Assembly (NCBI GenBank): GCA_016169945.1
Contig: JADLSH010000367.1
Span: forward strand, 9,225,501-9,289,500
DNA: 64,000 nt
Direction: 5' to 3'
Source: Trachythela sp. YZ-2020
Taxonomy: Eukaryota > Cnidaria > Anthozoa > Malacalcyonacea > Clavulariidae
Positions 49,289-62,800 of the stretch are shown here, piece by piece. The notes under the pieces were generated by a model, which saw only the letters and a list, made by a program, of their open reading frames with translations, was not told the DNA's origin and did no database searches. Each line of letters opens with the position of its first letter. Positions within the stretch are counted from its first letter, which is position 1. Both the position numbers and the translations under genes were made by a program.

Positions 49289-52200
49289 ATGGAGATGGCA
49301 TCATGGCTGTATTATTACGTCCTTGCAGACAGAGTGAGAATTAAGGACCCTAGACGAGAAGTAATGTGTGGAGAAGATGTACTACTTTGTAGTATCGAGT
49401 TAACCAACCCTAATAGAGAGTTTACAAATTATCACGAAAATAAAATTACTGTTTTATACCACGATGACAACACGGAAGCGGTGGGAGGCTTTCGTATTGA
49501 GAGAAATGTGAATTTCCGACAGCTCGATGTTTACTGCGATGCTCGTCGCGCTGGGAAAGCAATAGTTCGGCTAGATCTTGGGAAATGGTATCAATTCGAA
49601 GGTATATAACTATATAAGACATAATAGTCTAAACTATTAAAACTAAGCTCATTTATTCACACTGGATAGTGTAACAGTTCTCAAGTAATGAGAGTTGCAG
49701 CAGGGATTATTCTAAGGTGCAGTGATAACCAATTTGTGCAGTGATAACCAATTTGTGCAGTGATAAATGAGATTATGTGCAGTGATAAAATGCGATATGT
49801 GAAAATGTGTATATTTTTGCATGAAATAGAATATGCAGAATGCAGATTTGGGCTCATTAGCGGTGATTTTGGCTCATTTGCCTGCATATAATTAGTGACA
49901 TGCATGGGGTAAACTTTAAGTTGCAGAATCAGAGTACATGCACTCATGCAGGGCAGTCAGAACGTTTTCTAAGATGTCGCTAAATTTATATAAATTTTAT
50001 CATTTTTCGCGCTTTTGTGCAGTGATAAAATTTTCTTAGAAAAATCCCTGAGTTGCAGCTACACATGCGTACGCTTTAATTTGAGACTCGCAGTTTTGGT
50101 CACAATCTCGAGATTTCTTATATCTCACGTCCTCACGATGATAAAGCTAAAGTACGGAAATGGTCAAAACACTAGAAGCAACGGAGATGACGTACGAAGC
50201 TATTAATAATGATTAAGGGAAGCCTCACATGTCGATTTGACCCACGAGAAACGTCATATAGACGTTTCTCTGAAGACCCCCCCACCCCACCCCCCCTTAG
50301 AAACGTCACGCATAAACATAAACACTGCAAAACTACTGTAAAACCCTAACTTCTTCAATGAATACTTCCTACGATTATATTTGAAAGTTCTTTGAGAAAG
50401 TATAATTAAAATTACTTCGGTAATGACACTAATTAGGTCGATAAAATGAGCTCTTATAGTAATACCCCAATGGAATATTGAAGGAACTGCAATCCTTTTG
50501 TAACTGCTCCAGTATCAATAGTAAAATACAGAACAAAATAATGAACAAAACACAGTGTAAATGACAACAAATTTGCAAGAGCGGACTGCGGAGTGGAAAT
50601 GTTATCGTTTTTTACTCAATTGACTGTAAAATTGTTTGTGGTATTTGTACATGCATAATTATGCAATTTTCGGAATTTTCTCCCGAAAATTTTGTGTTTG
50701 TTCGCTTATCAATCAAGATTTCGAAAATCTACGCGACGGCGTTTGCATCAAGTTGTTATATTTTTCAATACTCTGCTAATGGGACAATATGGCGATTATT
50801 CCAAACAACTATCGAACAACTATCGATTTTTTCCACGACGTACACAGAGAAACGTCACAGTCGCCAATCTCCCCACCCCACCCCCAACGTTCATATGACG
50901 TTTCTCGTGGGCGAAATCGATATGTGAGGCTTCCCTAATGAGCAGCTATGGGTATTAAACCTGCGTTTTCATTCCAATCCGAACGAATTCTAATTCTAAA
51001 TCAGAGAATAGCTAATCGGGACAATTTCCGTCAAAATGGCATTTCTGACATCTCGTATTATCTACAATTAGATAAAGGTTAAATGACATTATAAGACTAT
51101 AGCGCATATACTAAAAAACCTCATACACCTACACGGACTCTCTCCTCCCCCTGCCCCACCATACAATGTTGGTTATTCACCACAATCTGTATTGGGAAAA
51201 AGCATATAATATGTTTCAATGGCACATGTTTGTCAATAACTTTAATCAGTCTCGGACATTTATTGTCCTGTACTACATTGCTTTTAAGTTCAGCGTGAGT
51301 ATATTTCAATGCTCTGTCGTTTATAAACTCCCTTTTCAGAACTTTGGAAATGCGCGATTCAGTTGTGAATCAAATAGAATAATATTTAAAGAGCGCTGCC
51401 CTCGAACATGTGCTGCCCTCAAATAAGCGCCGCATCAAAACACCAATAATTTAAAGAGCGCTCAAAAGAGTAAATACGGTATGTAATATGGCTGAGGAAT
51501 TTTCTCTCACTGTATAATTTTACAGTCCAATCCGTATTTGGCCCCGTTCATTTGGGGCGGGACGAATTCGGAGCCGTGAACGCAAGGACGTAGCGAAACA
51601 TCTGGAGTTGGGGGGTGTCAAAGAATTTTACCTGAAAATTGAACTTCAATGTTTAAATTTACCTGAAGTATAATGAATAGACCCTTTTCTGATTGATTGT
51701 CATTGTAATACTGAGTTGTTTAAAAGATATAGGGGGGTCTTTGAAGTTCCAGGACTGCATTTCTGGCGTTTTCTGGAACGATTTTGCAAACGAATTGCGT
51801 CTAAATTCACTGTATTTTGTACAAAATTTAGTTACGAAGAGGTTTTTAAAGATACCAGGTACTTTCAAGTAATTTAACATGCAATTTTAGTTATCACTTT
51901 ACAAAATATAACGACTTTATCCCCCAAATTTTACCTGAAAATGACAAATTTTTACCTCCAATTTTACCTGATTCTTTTTTACCTTTTACGGTTTCTAATT
52001 TTTACGGGCGAATTTTCGTATGGTTCCGAATTCGTTCGGTCTCGATTGAACATACACTGTATATATTCTGTACTGATCTTTATGTAGACACTAGTTTAAG
52101 ATTTCATTTGTGTTGTCTATTTGATGTTTTAAATATCGTGATGGAATATTCTTCTTTCAGATCAAGATATAAACGTGGACATCATTCCCTCGACACCAAA

Positions 52201-54630
52201 ATATTTAAGAAATGTAGAATTTAGTTGTTGTCAAGAGCTCGTGGACCGGCGTTTTCCCGCGGATACTACAGCAATCTACAGGAATCATTGGTCAATCTTA
52301 AAAGCAAGTTTGGTTGATTCTTACGATAATGTTGTTCGGGAACTGAGTGGCGACTGCGACATTAGTTTAAAGTGGTCCAGCGATGAGATGAAAAGAGAAT
52401 ACAGAGATGTGGAAATTCGAAATGAAAGATTTCGAGTGCGAGCGAAACATAATCTCTTAATAACTTTGACAAATAAGAGTAGTCCATATCAAGTTGTCCG
52501 TTTGGAAGAGATTCAAATGCAAGTTAACGACGCACCATTGTCTCTGACCGAATCGGAATTATGCTATCCTTACACATGTGAATGTGTGGCTGGCAAAAAG
52601 ATTCAGCTAGAGTTCCTTCTATTTGACGTATTTGGTTGCCTATTGCCTGCTAACTCGACTGCTGATTATAATCTCAAAGGAGATATTTTAGAACAGGATG
52701 AGAACAAGGAAACCATGGACTCCAAAATAATCAAAGACGAATCGAGTATTGCAGTTTGTTTTTCCGTGGTTCTAACCAAAGCTGGTAGCAGAAAACTGAT
52801 GATCTCTGACAAGGATAATAATTCAAAGCAGCTAAGTATTCACGTTAATCCTGATCTGAATGGTGTGCATTGGGAGCTCACTGCTCCAGAAGTAACTGCT
52901 TTTAGAAGAGATACCTTGAAGTTGACAGTATGTTTGTTTGATCGTTTTGATAATGAAGTACCGATTTGTTCATCAGATAATATCACTAATATCCCAGATC
53001 TTGTAAAGCAAATTGGTCCTGATGGATTACATTGTACAGGAAAATCGATGGAAAGCAAAGAAGTTACAATTCATTTCTACTTCAGTCGAACAGGGAAGTA
53101 CGATCTTTGTTTAGTAGATCGAGATGGTAATAGTCTTGAGGATACTTCGTTCTCGATCACTGTTCAAGATGCTCCTTTGGATTGTAGCCGTTCATCAGTC
53201 GAATGGTTACCTCAATATGATGATATGGAAGATCAACCAGTGTTCCCTGATGACAAATCATTTCAATGTTGCTTGAAACTGAAAGACGCTGTTGGTTATG
53301 ATTATGACGGAAAGAAATTCGCAAAGGATTGCATTAAAGTGAAATATTATGACACCGAGGTGAAAAACATAGAGGTCTCTTCTTCTCCAGACGAAAGTGG
53401 ATCTTATAACCAGTGCTGTAAGTAACTTCGTTACAAGTAACGAAATTACAAGTAATCGTTACTTTTTTGAGTAACTATAGGGGTAACTAGTTACATTTTG
53501 CAAGGAGGTAACTGTAACTGTAACTAGTTACTTTTTTGCTAAAAATGGAACGATAACGCGTTACATATGTTATCAGCGTTAAAGTTACTTTTCCGTTACA
53601 TTTTCAGGCTAACTTCTACCATTTAATAATTAATTAATCTACAGTCAAATTTGACAAATTCAAATTGTCAATTCATTACGTACTGTAATCGAACTATCGA
53701 AGTATTGAACATTTCAATATTTCATGCAAGGCAACATAACGTCTTGGCCAAATTATCAACGCTAATCTGCAGACCACTGGTCAGTGGTCACGGGCGCATT
53801 ATTTTTGTAAATTGTATAAATCTTCACTATTTTAAGATTTTTTCAACATAATTGTTAATTTTTCATGGGCTATTGAGTAGCTGGTTTATTGAGTAGTTGT
53901 TCACTTGTTCCTTCATTTAAAGACAGTACCAGTGTCACAAGCTAGAAATCCGCTCTTCTCCATTCCCCTGCGGTTATTGTAAATACTAAATAGTAAACTG
54001 GGGGAATGTAACTTTGTAACTAGTTACAAAAATTTTGAAGTAACTTTGTAACGGTAACTAGTTACGTTTTTTTTCATGTAACTTTTACCAGTAACTAGTT
54101 CCTTTTTTGAACATGTAACTGTAACTGTAACTAGTTCCAAAAAAAAAGTAACTTTTACAGCACTGCTTATAACATTGTTGTTCCATTGAAGAATTTTGTG
54201 AAAGATGATCCAAGCCCGAAATTGTGGTGCTTTGTAAATGGCATGAAAATTGAAAATCCCTTAGTTCTGCTTAGATTTGAAGTATTTGAGAAGTATGATG
54301 ATGATAGGAACTGTGTTGTAGTGCGTAGAAGACAATCGCACAATTTTTTAAAGATTGTTTGCTATGGCGTTAAGGGGAAGGAAATTATTGGGAAAGATTT
54401 TTGTCACTTAAACAATATCAAGAGAGTTTGCGAGTTGTATGAAGATCCCAAAATTAAGACTTATCAAGAGGAAAGTATTGATTATGATTTTGCAGGTTAT
54501 GGTGGTGATGGACCAATTAGAACAGAAAGAGGCGGTGACGATGGTGGTGGTGGTGATAGTGATGATGATGATGATTATTATTATGATGAGTATGATGATG
54601 CTATTGATGATGATGACAATGATTATGATT

Positions 54631-54685
<55 letters not shown>

Positions 54686-55372
54686 CTATTATGCAATTAT
54701 TAACCTTTCACTTGAAGAAATCGAATACAAAATGCAGGAAGGTTGGGAAATTAAATGTCCACCTGAAGAAATCGAAAACAAAATACAGAAATTTCGAAAT
54801 ATTTTGCTGCATCTTCTCAGGGCTATCTGGTATCGCAAAGAGGCGAGCGAATTAGACAAGGCTCGAAAAGATTGGAAAGAGAGGGCAAGTGAAAATTACA
54901 AGAGAATCGAGGAAGGAGAAAGTATTGACAAAGGATGTCCTCGTTTTTGCAGCCAAATCAAAGAAAAATACGCCAAACTTATGAGAAGATATCACGTTGA
55001 AGCATGTGAAGCGTTTTTTCAGTTTTTTAATGCTGAACGTGATCAGAGTGAGATTGATCTTCATGGATTGTTGGTTATTGATGAAAATAAGCTCCGGGAT
55101 TATGAAAAGCAGCTTCGTTCCAGACGTCGCATGAGCTCGGCCGAAGTGAATAGAAAAATCAAAGAAGAACGGGATCATGGCAATGAGGCTATAAGGTATT
55201 GTACATATACTCTTTTAGCATATATTTATAATATATGACGATGAGATCTAAGTTGAGGTAGGAGTGAATTGTAGGTTGGCGCTCATTATAATTGATTTGA
55301 TTTCGGGGAAATCGTTTGATCACGTTTATTCTGGGACCGCGTAACCGGGGAGCAGGGCGGCCATGGACCCCA

Positions 55373-55410
<38 letters not shown>

Positions 55411-56235
55411 TTCGCTACATAATGATAAAATCGCTCATTGAAATTGAGATACGTAACTAATTGAAATACGAAATACGGAGTCCTGCCCCACCTGTCTGGG
55501 GGTAGACAGAGTAGCATAGGAAATATAGTCGCAAATAGACTTTTACTACACAGGACGCCGGGAAATTTGGAGAGGTTTTACTTGAGACGGATGCCCAATT
55601 TGAAAGAGAAACCCAAGTTAAGAGGATATCTCCAATTTAAAAGAGGGCCAAACTTGAGAAGGAGACCAAATTTGAAAGGAAGTGGGGAAATTTCCCCCTC
55701 TGCCCTTCTCAGCACCTTCGTTATAAAAAAGTTTTTATTATGCAACCATAGGAAATTGCGGGAAAGACTGGATAACTATGACATGAAAATAGCCGAGGAA
55801 GACGGAGAGCCGTGGCTTGAGATCATCGTTGGTTCTGGACATCACTCCAAAGTACGGCAACAGATTCGACCAAAGGTTGAAGAATACTTAAAGAAACGAG
55901 ACTTAGAGTTTGTTCCAGTTAACAAAGGAGCTTTGGTGGTTACATTTCAAGCGTATGCTGGAAGAGAGCCATGTTTTGGAGAGTATTATTGCACCAAATG
56001 TAACAAGAGGTGGGGAAATCGTCGAAGTTGGGTTGCCAAGTGGCAAGCCTGTTACGACTGCCACGAAGAGAGAAAATCCCTCGAGAAGTGTCTCCCTTTA
56101 AAGCAACGTTATTACAGAAAAAGTCAATCCTACAATCCTAAAGTTTTTTCAAGAAACCAAAGACCAATTCCCGAACACCGTGAAGAACTTTGCGAAAAAT
56201 GCATTGAACTTGAAAGGTTATGTCCTCGAGTGTGA
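49289..56235 (+). CDS. Copy B: shorter filamin-DUF1771-Smr-zinc finger paralogue, interrupted by a hAT element
   Basis: Exons: 49289-49601, 52161 to about 55195 (split by the insertion 53411-54165), and 55752-56235. Apart from the insertion and its target duplication, the frame is open and phases match copy A, corresponding to 1022 codons. The giant exon jumps from a DQDINVD-type start straight to RFPADTTAIYRNHWS, so it has about one set of filamin-like modules where copy A has several. The acidic tract is shorter and mixed (D with Y, G, E). DUF1771, DLHGLLV, GSGHHSKVRQQIRPKVEEYL and the finger GEYYCTKCNKRW...CYDCH...LCEKCIELERLCP are all kept. As read, the insertion puts a stop at about 53423, so the gene is either broken or removes the element by splicing. 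The ATG at 49289 or 49295 is the likely start. Confidence 0.7.
50217..50935. mobile_element. PIF/Harbinger-like element in intron 1 of copy B
   Basis: The ends GGGAAGCCTCACATGTCGAT and ATCGATATGTGAGGCTTCCC are followed inward by CCCACGAGAAACGTCATAT and its inverse. TAA flanks both sides (50214-50216 and 50936-50938). At 719 bp it has no transposase. Confidence 0.82.
53411..54165. mobile_element. Non-autonomous hAT element inside the coding exon of copy B
   Basis: The ends CAGTGCTGTAA and TTACAGCACTG are perfect 11-bp inverted repeats. The 8-bp target duplication CTTATAAC lies at 53403-53410 and 54166-54173. Subterminal regions are packed with GTAACTAGTTAC and AAGTAACTTT motifs, typical of transposase-binding arrays. 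The paralogous site in copy A (about 45390-45405) is uninterrupted. The left end contains donor-like gtaagt and gtaact, and the right end an acceptor-like cttttacag. Confidence 0.92.
55374..55408 (+). repeat. CA dinucleotide microsatellite
   Basis: About 17 uninterrupted CA units in the intron that splits the Smr domain of copy B. It is absent from the matching intron of copy A. Confidence 0.95.
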
Positions 56236-56890
56236 GTTCAAGAACTTTCTCCAGGGATTGAAAGTACATGAAGATTTTAGTGATTTTGGTCAGATTTAAA
56301 GTATAGATTAGGGTTAAGATTGAGATTAGAACTGGATAAGGGTAAGGATTAAGATGGTTAAGGATTAGTTTTAAACCATTGGATTAATTTTATAATTCAA
56401 AAAGCCCAATACATTCTAATGCAGCGAATTTAGTGTTTTAGAAATGTTGCCACTCACATTCATGAATCACGTTCGCACAAGTAACATCGACTCGGAATAT
56501 TTGAGTGCGTGGTGGCAGTGTAGGTACGCAGCGTCTATACACGAAAAGCTGAGGGTCTTTAGGATAAGGAACTACGTAACTGAGAAATTCCGTTGAAGTT
56601 CTTGTTGTTAACTTTTTCAGGTTTTTGTATAAAGTTGCACAGGGTGAAAGGTTTAGAAAACAATTTTACAATTTAATATTAAGTTTTTATCTAGTTACAA
56701 TTTCAAATACGTGCCTTTTAATAATATATGTCATCGGGCACAAAATCACAGAAACATGAATGGAATTTTTGGGGAGGGAATTTTAAGGAAATTCATAACT
56801 CGTGCCAAGGAATCTCGATTTTGATTGTGAGATAAGAGTATTAGAGATATTAATAGAAACATATTCAAGGATCAAATCACAGATCAAATT

Positions 56891-59800
56891 ATGGAAAATA
56901 GCGACACCAGTAAGTCGTATGATAATGCTGAGAGTGGCAGTCAAAATAATTACATTGTAAACACAAATAAATACGAAACAAAACACCAAGAAGCAATAAA
57001 AATGAAAGCGGACGAAGTCGTCTTGACAGTCGACCAAGAAGACGGGCTAGAGCCCGATGGAAGGTAGCTTTTAGTTTTGTATATAGTAAAACACGTAGTA
57101 ATAGTAATGCTATAGAGCTATATCATGATTCTAATTGCTACATTTTTAAGTGCGATGTTTGCATATAACGTAAAGAGTTCTTATCTTTTAAGGGTTTATA
57201 GCAATCTTTAAATGTGGCAAATTGCATTCTGCACTTCCGGACTTTCAAACTTTGTCTTTGTTTATGATTTTTCCGCTCAGAGCGATACCCCCTATTGACG
57301 ACATTTTCAAAATGATTTCAAAAACGTTCAATTCCGATGGTTTTTTATGTATATGAAAAATTTCTTGGGGATTGTGTATATCATAATTTCTAAAAAATGA
57401 TATAAAGCCATAAACTTGCGGTTTCATTCCATGTAAACTTGCATTATCACATTATGCTCCAGTATGGAATCTTGTATTTTTATGCGCCGGACAGTCGTGC
57501 AGAAATTTTTTCGTGTGCGCCAAGATACTCTAATTATTCTACAATGTTTAAGCCAGTTTAAACGATTAACATCATCATCTAATATTTTTGTGTGCCAAGT
57601 AACAACTTCCGGCACTTTTAACATTTTTGTGCGCCGATTGTTGCGCCAACCAACTCACTTTTGCACCGAACATGTGAAGGTTCCAGCTCTTTCTTTCCAT
57701 ACTGGATTATATTCACCAAAAACACGACCAAACAGGGAGACGAAATTGTAAGATTACTAAATTACTCTCACACTTGCAAAATGATCAGAATGTGTAGGCT
57801 AACCAACAATGACAACCCCAATGGACACCCCAATTGTCCCTGCAAACGCACCAATGCGCTACACCAAGCCGTATCATAACTTCTAACAAGAGTATGCCAA
57901 ATGCCCCGTGGCCATCAGTCCGTGCACAGGTGGAGAATCAGGTATTTTATTTATTTTAGTCACGCAGCTGCCCAACCATCCCAGGGATGGCCATGTTTGA
58001 GTAATAAGAGTTTTAGATGGCATGCTTATGATAGATGAATGGCCAGGCTAAGCAAATATTTTCATTAAATAGCAACTTACAAACTTTGTGGTCTTTCTTG
58101 AATACCTCAATTTAAGTTAACGTCAGCGCCATGTTTTTTACCGCACACACGAAAATAGGCGGCCACACTCAGTATTTTTCGATGCCACTTTTGATATCCT
58201 GGCCAGCTGCCTGTCAGGAGAATTATCCCAGAAAATAATATATATCATAATTTGATTATCAACACAAATAGATGTGGATTACTAAAAGACCGCAGAAGGT
58301 TGCAAGGGAAACTACATAGTCACAGATTTCAAATGATAATCATTGCTCTAGTTGTGCTGGATTTTCTCATTGTGTTGGTTCAGTTATTAATGGATATTGA
58401 AATTATCAGAGGAGGTATGAAATGATAAGTTCTATAGTTTACTTTAGTCTTTTTGTAGCGATTGACACCCCCCCCCAAAAAAAAATTTATATGGGGGGCT
58501 GGAATAGCTTTCGAATAACTGCATTTAAAGAAAATTGCAGCGAAATATTTGAATTCGAACTAGAAGTATTTGAAATCGTCGTAACCGAATAGGTAGGAAA
58601 TAATAGGACTATGAAATCATCAATGGGAAAGCAGTGTGTATGAATGAGTTTTAAGAATGACAGGATAAAACTTTTTTTGCATTTTCCAGGAAGCTAGCAA
58701 TTCATTGTATTATATTTCATTCAAGCATAAGTCCATTGAAGCAAAATTATCGCCCTTGAAATTGAAATATGTACAAATTATGAAATTGCTAGCCAAATGT
58801 TTAACTAAATCTCTGGATTTAGATATTTAACTAAATCTCTGTATTTAGATGTTCAACTAAATCTCTGGATTTAGTTGTTTGACTAAATCTCTAGATTTAG
58901 ATGTTGAACTAAATCTCTGGATTTAGTTGTTTGACTAAATCTCTAGATTTAGATGTTGAACTAAATCTATGGATTTTAATAGGTGTCAACTAAATCTCAA
59001 GATTTAGATGTTTAACTAAATCTCTGGATTTAGATGTTTAACTAAATCTCTGGATTTAGATGTTTACTAAATCTCTGGATTTTAATAGGTGTCAACTAAA
59101 TCTCAAGATTTAGATGTTTAACTAAATCTCTGGGTTGGATTTAGATGTTTAACTAAATCTCTGGATTTAGATGTTTACTAAATCTCTGGATATTAATAGG
59201 TGTCAACTAAATCTCAAGATTTAGATGTTTAACTAAATCTCTGGATTTAGTTTTTAAACTAAATATACTAAATATTTTTAAACTAAATATTTTCAGATGT
59301 TTATCTAAACTGTAAATCTCTAGATTTAATTGTTTAATACATCTTTGAATTTAGGTGTTAACTAAATCGGTGTATTGGATTTAAGTATGTTCACGCAATT
59401 GCTCTCATTTACTCAAAATTTATCCCCTGAAAGCACGAAAAATGTGTTTTTGAAGTTTGCATATATATTGAAACGGGAAAAAATAGATTTAAAAATGCTG
59501 CACAAAACATTTATATCAAAGTTTATTTTCAGAAATAATTATATTCATACCATGCCATGTATTAATAACCTGTGCTGAAGTTTTTGTTGAGACGAAAGCA
59601 AATTCATATCGTACACCTATCTTTTTGGCTTTTTGTTGTACCAATTTTCTGAGCCATGTCTTGAAGTTTGAACATCAAAAAATAGTAAAATATAGGCTAA
59701 CAGCATAAAAGTGAAAAGTGTGTTTTGACATACCTTTCGCCAAATATTTTGTTTCATTTTCCAAATATCTGCCATGTCCGGATCTCTGCGAAATTTGCAT

Positions 59801-62800
59801 AGAGAAACAAAACACTTAAAAATCGAAGTAACTATTCTAGAATTAGTGTTAGGTTTAGGCTTACGATTAGGGTTAGGTTTGGGGATAGGATTGAGGGTGA
59901 TTTAATTTGTAAAAACTACAAAATTCTAGACTGCCGGTCAAATAGTCAAAGGTTTAAAAATGCTGTACAAAAGTGAACTATGTATTTCATTATAGTTTAG
60001 ATGCAGAAACAAGTAAACAACATTATTTGACATCCTTACAGCGAAATTTTTGATGAAACGAAAGCAAATTCGTATCACATGGTCTTTCCACCTTGCCTCT
60101 GTCTTCGCGAAGTTTGGATATGAAAGATAGGAAAATACATTTAAAAATGCTGTACAAAAGTTAAAGATGTATTTCATTGTAGTTTAGAAACAAAAAACGA
60201 CACTATTTATCATACCTTTGGCGTAATTTTGGGGAGATTTTTTCCGTTTTCGCCCGCAAAGAATGGAAAAGAAAAACAACTTCTCAAACACTATAAAAAT
60301 TGGCGCGAAAATATTGAGCCGACTTTCCCGCCAAAACTGTCAGCGGTTCGATTTACCAGGGTACAGCAGGAGTACAAAGGGGTACAACATACATTCAGGG
60401 GTACGTAATGCAGCGCTGCACGAATTAGCGTTCATGTATTACCGTAAATCCTATATTACCCCCCCCCTTTGGGGACGTCTTTATTTCACATAAGCTTGAC
60501 GGGGGGGAGGATTTTTGGAGAGGGGCTCAAAGAGAGACGGGGGCTTATTGATTTAACCGTAGACAATCCTTCTGGATTGTCTATGATTTAACTGAAAAGC
60601 AATAAGAAATGCAGTATGAATTTTCACGATAATATAACTTTCACTTGTTTCTATATGTTGTAAAAGGGGGGATTAATACATTTCTTCATCTAAAAACAGG
60701 GGACGCTTATTGTAAGAGGGCCAGAGGGGGCTACATAAAGAATTTACGGAATTTTTACGAGGGTCTACAGGATTTTGTTTCAGATATATATACAAGATCC
60801 TTCGCGGTAATGATTACCTTTGTGTTTTCTCATTAATTATTTATGACTGCAACGAGTATAGAAATGTTAAATACCTCCAGTCCCTATGGGGGACCAACAA
60901 TTTTGCGCGTGCGCTCGCAAACTTTGAAATGTTTAACGAAGTTTAACGCCATTAATTTTACAATTTCTAGTGCATCATGATCACCTGGCAGTTGAAATTC
61001 TTCATTACACAAGTATTGTTATTTTGGGCCTGTTTTTGATTGAGGTGGGTAACGGGAGGTCTTATACCACGGGGTTTGCCGCCACTTTCTGTTTGTTCCA
61101 ACAACCATTCCCATTCACAGTGTAGGGTAATGTATATTCGTATTTCGTGATTACCTCTACCCCCGACCATAAGGCCCCGTCCACACGTGTCCGGATTCGT
61201 TTGTATCTGCAAACATTTTGTTGCGGATACGCCTTCTGTCCACACGTATCCAGAACAACATGTTTGAGGATACAAACGTAACCGCTAACTTTTGAAAACG
61301 GTTTCCACAGTGGAACGTTTGAAAACGCAACGAATCCGTTACCCGAACTTTTTGAAAACGATGACGTAAATTGATGTAATTTGAGATCCACTCACGCTAA
61401 TAACAGTGGTGTAACTTAACTTTCTTGACCAATTGCGACCAGGGCAAGTTGGACACGAAAAATGATTGCCCTACATAAAATTCACTTGCCGTCAGATCTA
61501 GTTTTGGTTCACATAGTAACAATATTTGAAGCAAATGATTCCAGTAAGCATGATATGCTGATGATAAGTTCAATTTGCATTATATAACACCAATCACCAT
61601 TCTTTTATTTTCCTTCGTACAATAGTCGGACAATGTCCGTTCAGGAATGTTTATCTTATTTACATTCTTCAAATTATCCAGCAGAATGATCTATATTTTA
61701 CTCATTTAATACTTTACTTCATGAGGATAATAACTTGGAGATGGCCAGCTTTTTCTGGCAAAGCTAGCTGAAACAGAAAGCAACTTGCCCGATCGGGCAA
61801 CCAAGAAGAAACTTCTACTTGCCCGTAATGATTTTCACTTGCAGCGGGCAAGCGTTAAGTTACATCACTGTAATAACATGCACATAACGATATAGGATCC
61901 ATTCGATAGCGCATGCTCTGTAAGCGATTCTAACGTATTCGTATCGTTTTCGCGGATACGTGTGGACGGTCGAAAACAGGGCGCTTATATACAGGGCGAT
62001 GCAACGGAAAATATAAAATATAATTTCAGAATTTTTAGTCAAGCAACAAGTCGAAGATTTTGAACATTATAAAGGATAATACTGAACGTATATAGGTAAA
62101 CAACGCACTAAAAGAATGCTTAGAAACTGGTTAAAAACATGCGTACCGTTTAAATTTAAAAGATTTACGATTATAATGAAAAACTAAGATATAAAGTCTC
62201 CGAAAATAACTTCCCGCGGCTTGTTTCAATTCAAAATAATTTCTGCCGGGTCACGAAGATTCCACGCGTGGGACGCGAGGATGAGGTCTGATCTATATAG
62301 ATCGTGTTTCAAACTACTAACTGTAGGGAGCCACCTTAAGGGAGCGTTCGTATACCAACGAAAAACTGATCCCAGAACTAATGTAACACTTACATTTACC
62401 CAATATGAAAGTTTTAAGTACTAGTTTCGTTCAGCAATTGTGGTCAACCAGCAGTTATCAGAGTAAGAAAAATGATGCAAATTCTTTTCCATACATAGAT
62501 TATAGGTGTCCACTTTTTCGGTGGCAATAAAAGTAATTCAGAGATGAAGTTAACCGTCATCTGGGACTATGCACGTAAAAACGCACAAGTTGTAAAAACT
62601 CAACAGACATTATACAAGTTGCTCCGATAACTTGTTATCGTCGTGCAATTCAACAACTTGTTTAAAACGTACATCTAATTGTTGACAAGATTATACGTGT
62701 CACAATTATATACGTGCAGTGTAGTATGAAACCCATCAATTGCCATATAATATTAACTTGTTATTTTTTCATCAGTGTTTTAAGATTAATCTATACTGAC

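Noticed and set aside
54186..55238. Treating the 3' half of copy B as an independent gene starting at ATG 54186
   Set aside because: It continues the exon interrupted by the hAT element. The codon phase and flanking sequence match copy A exactly.
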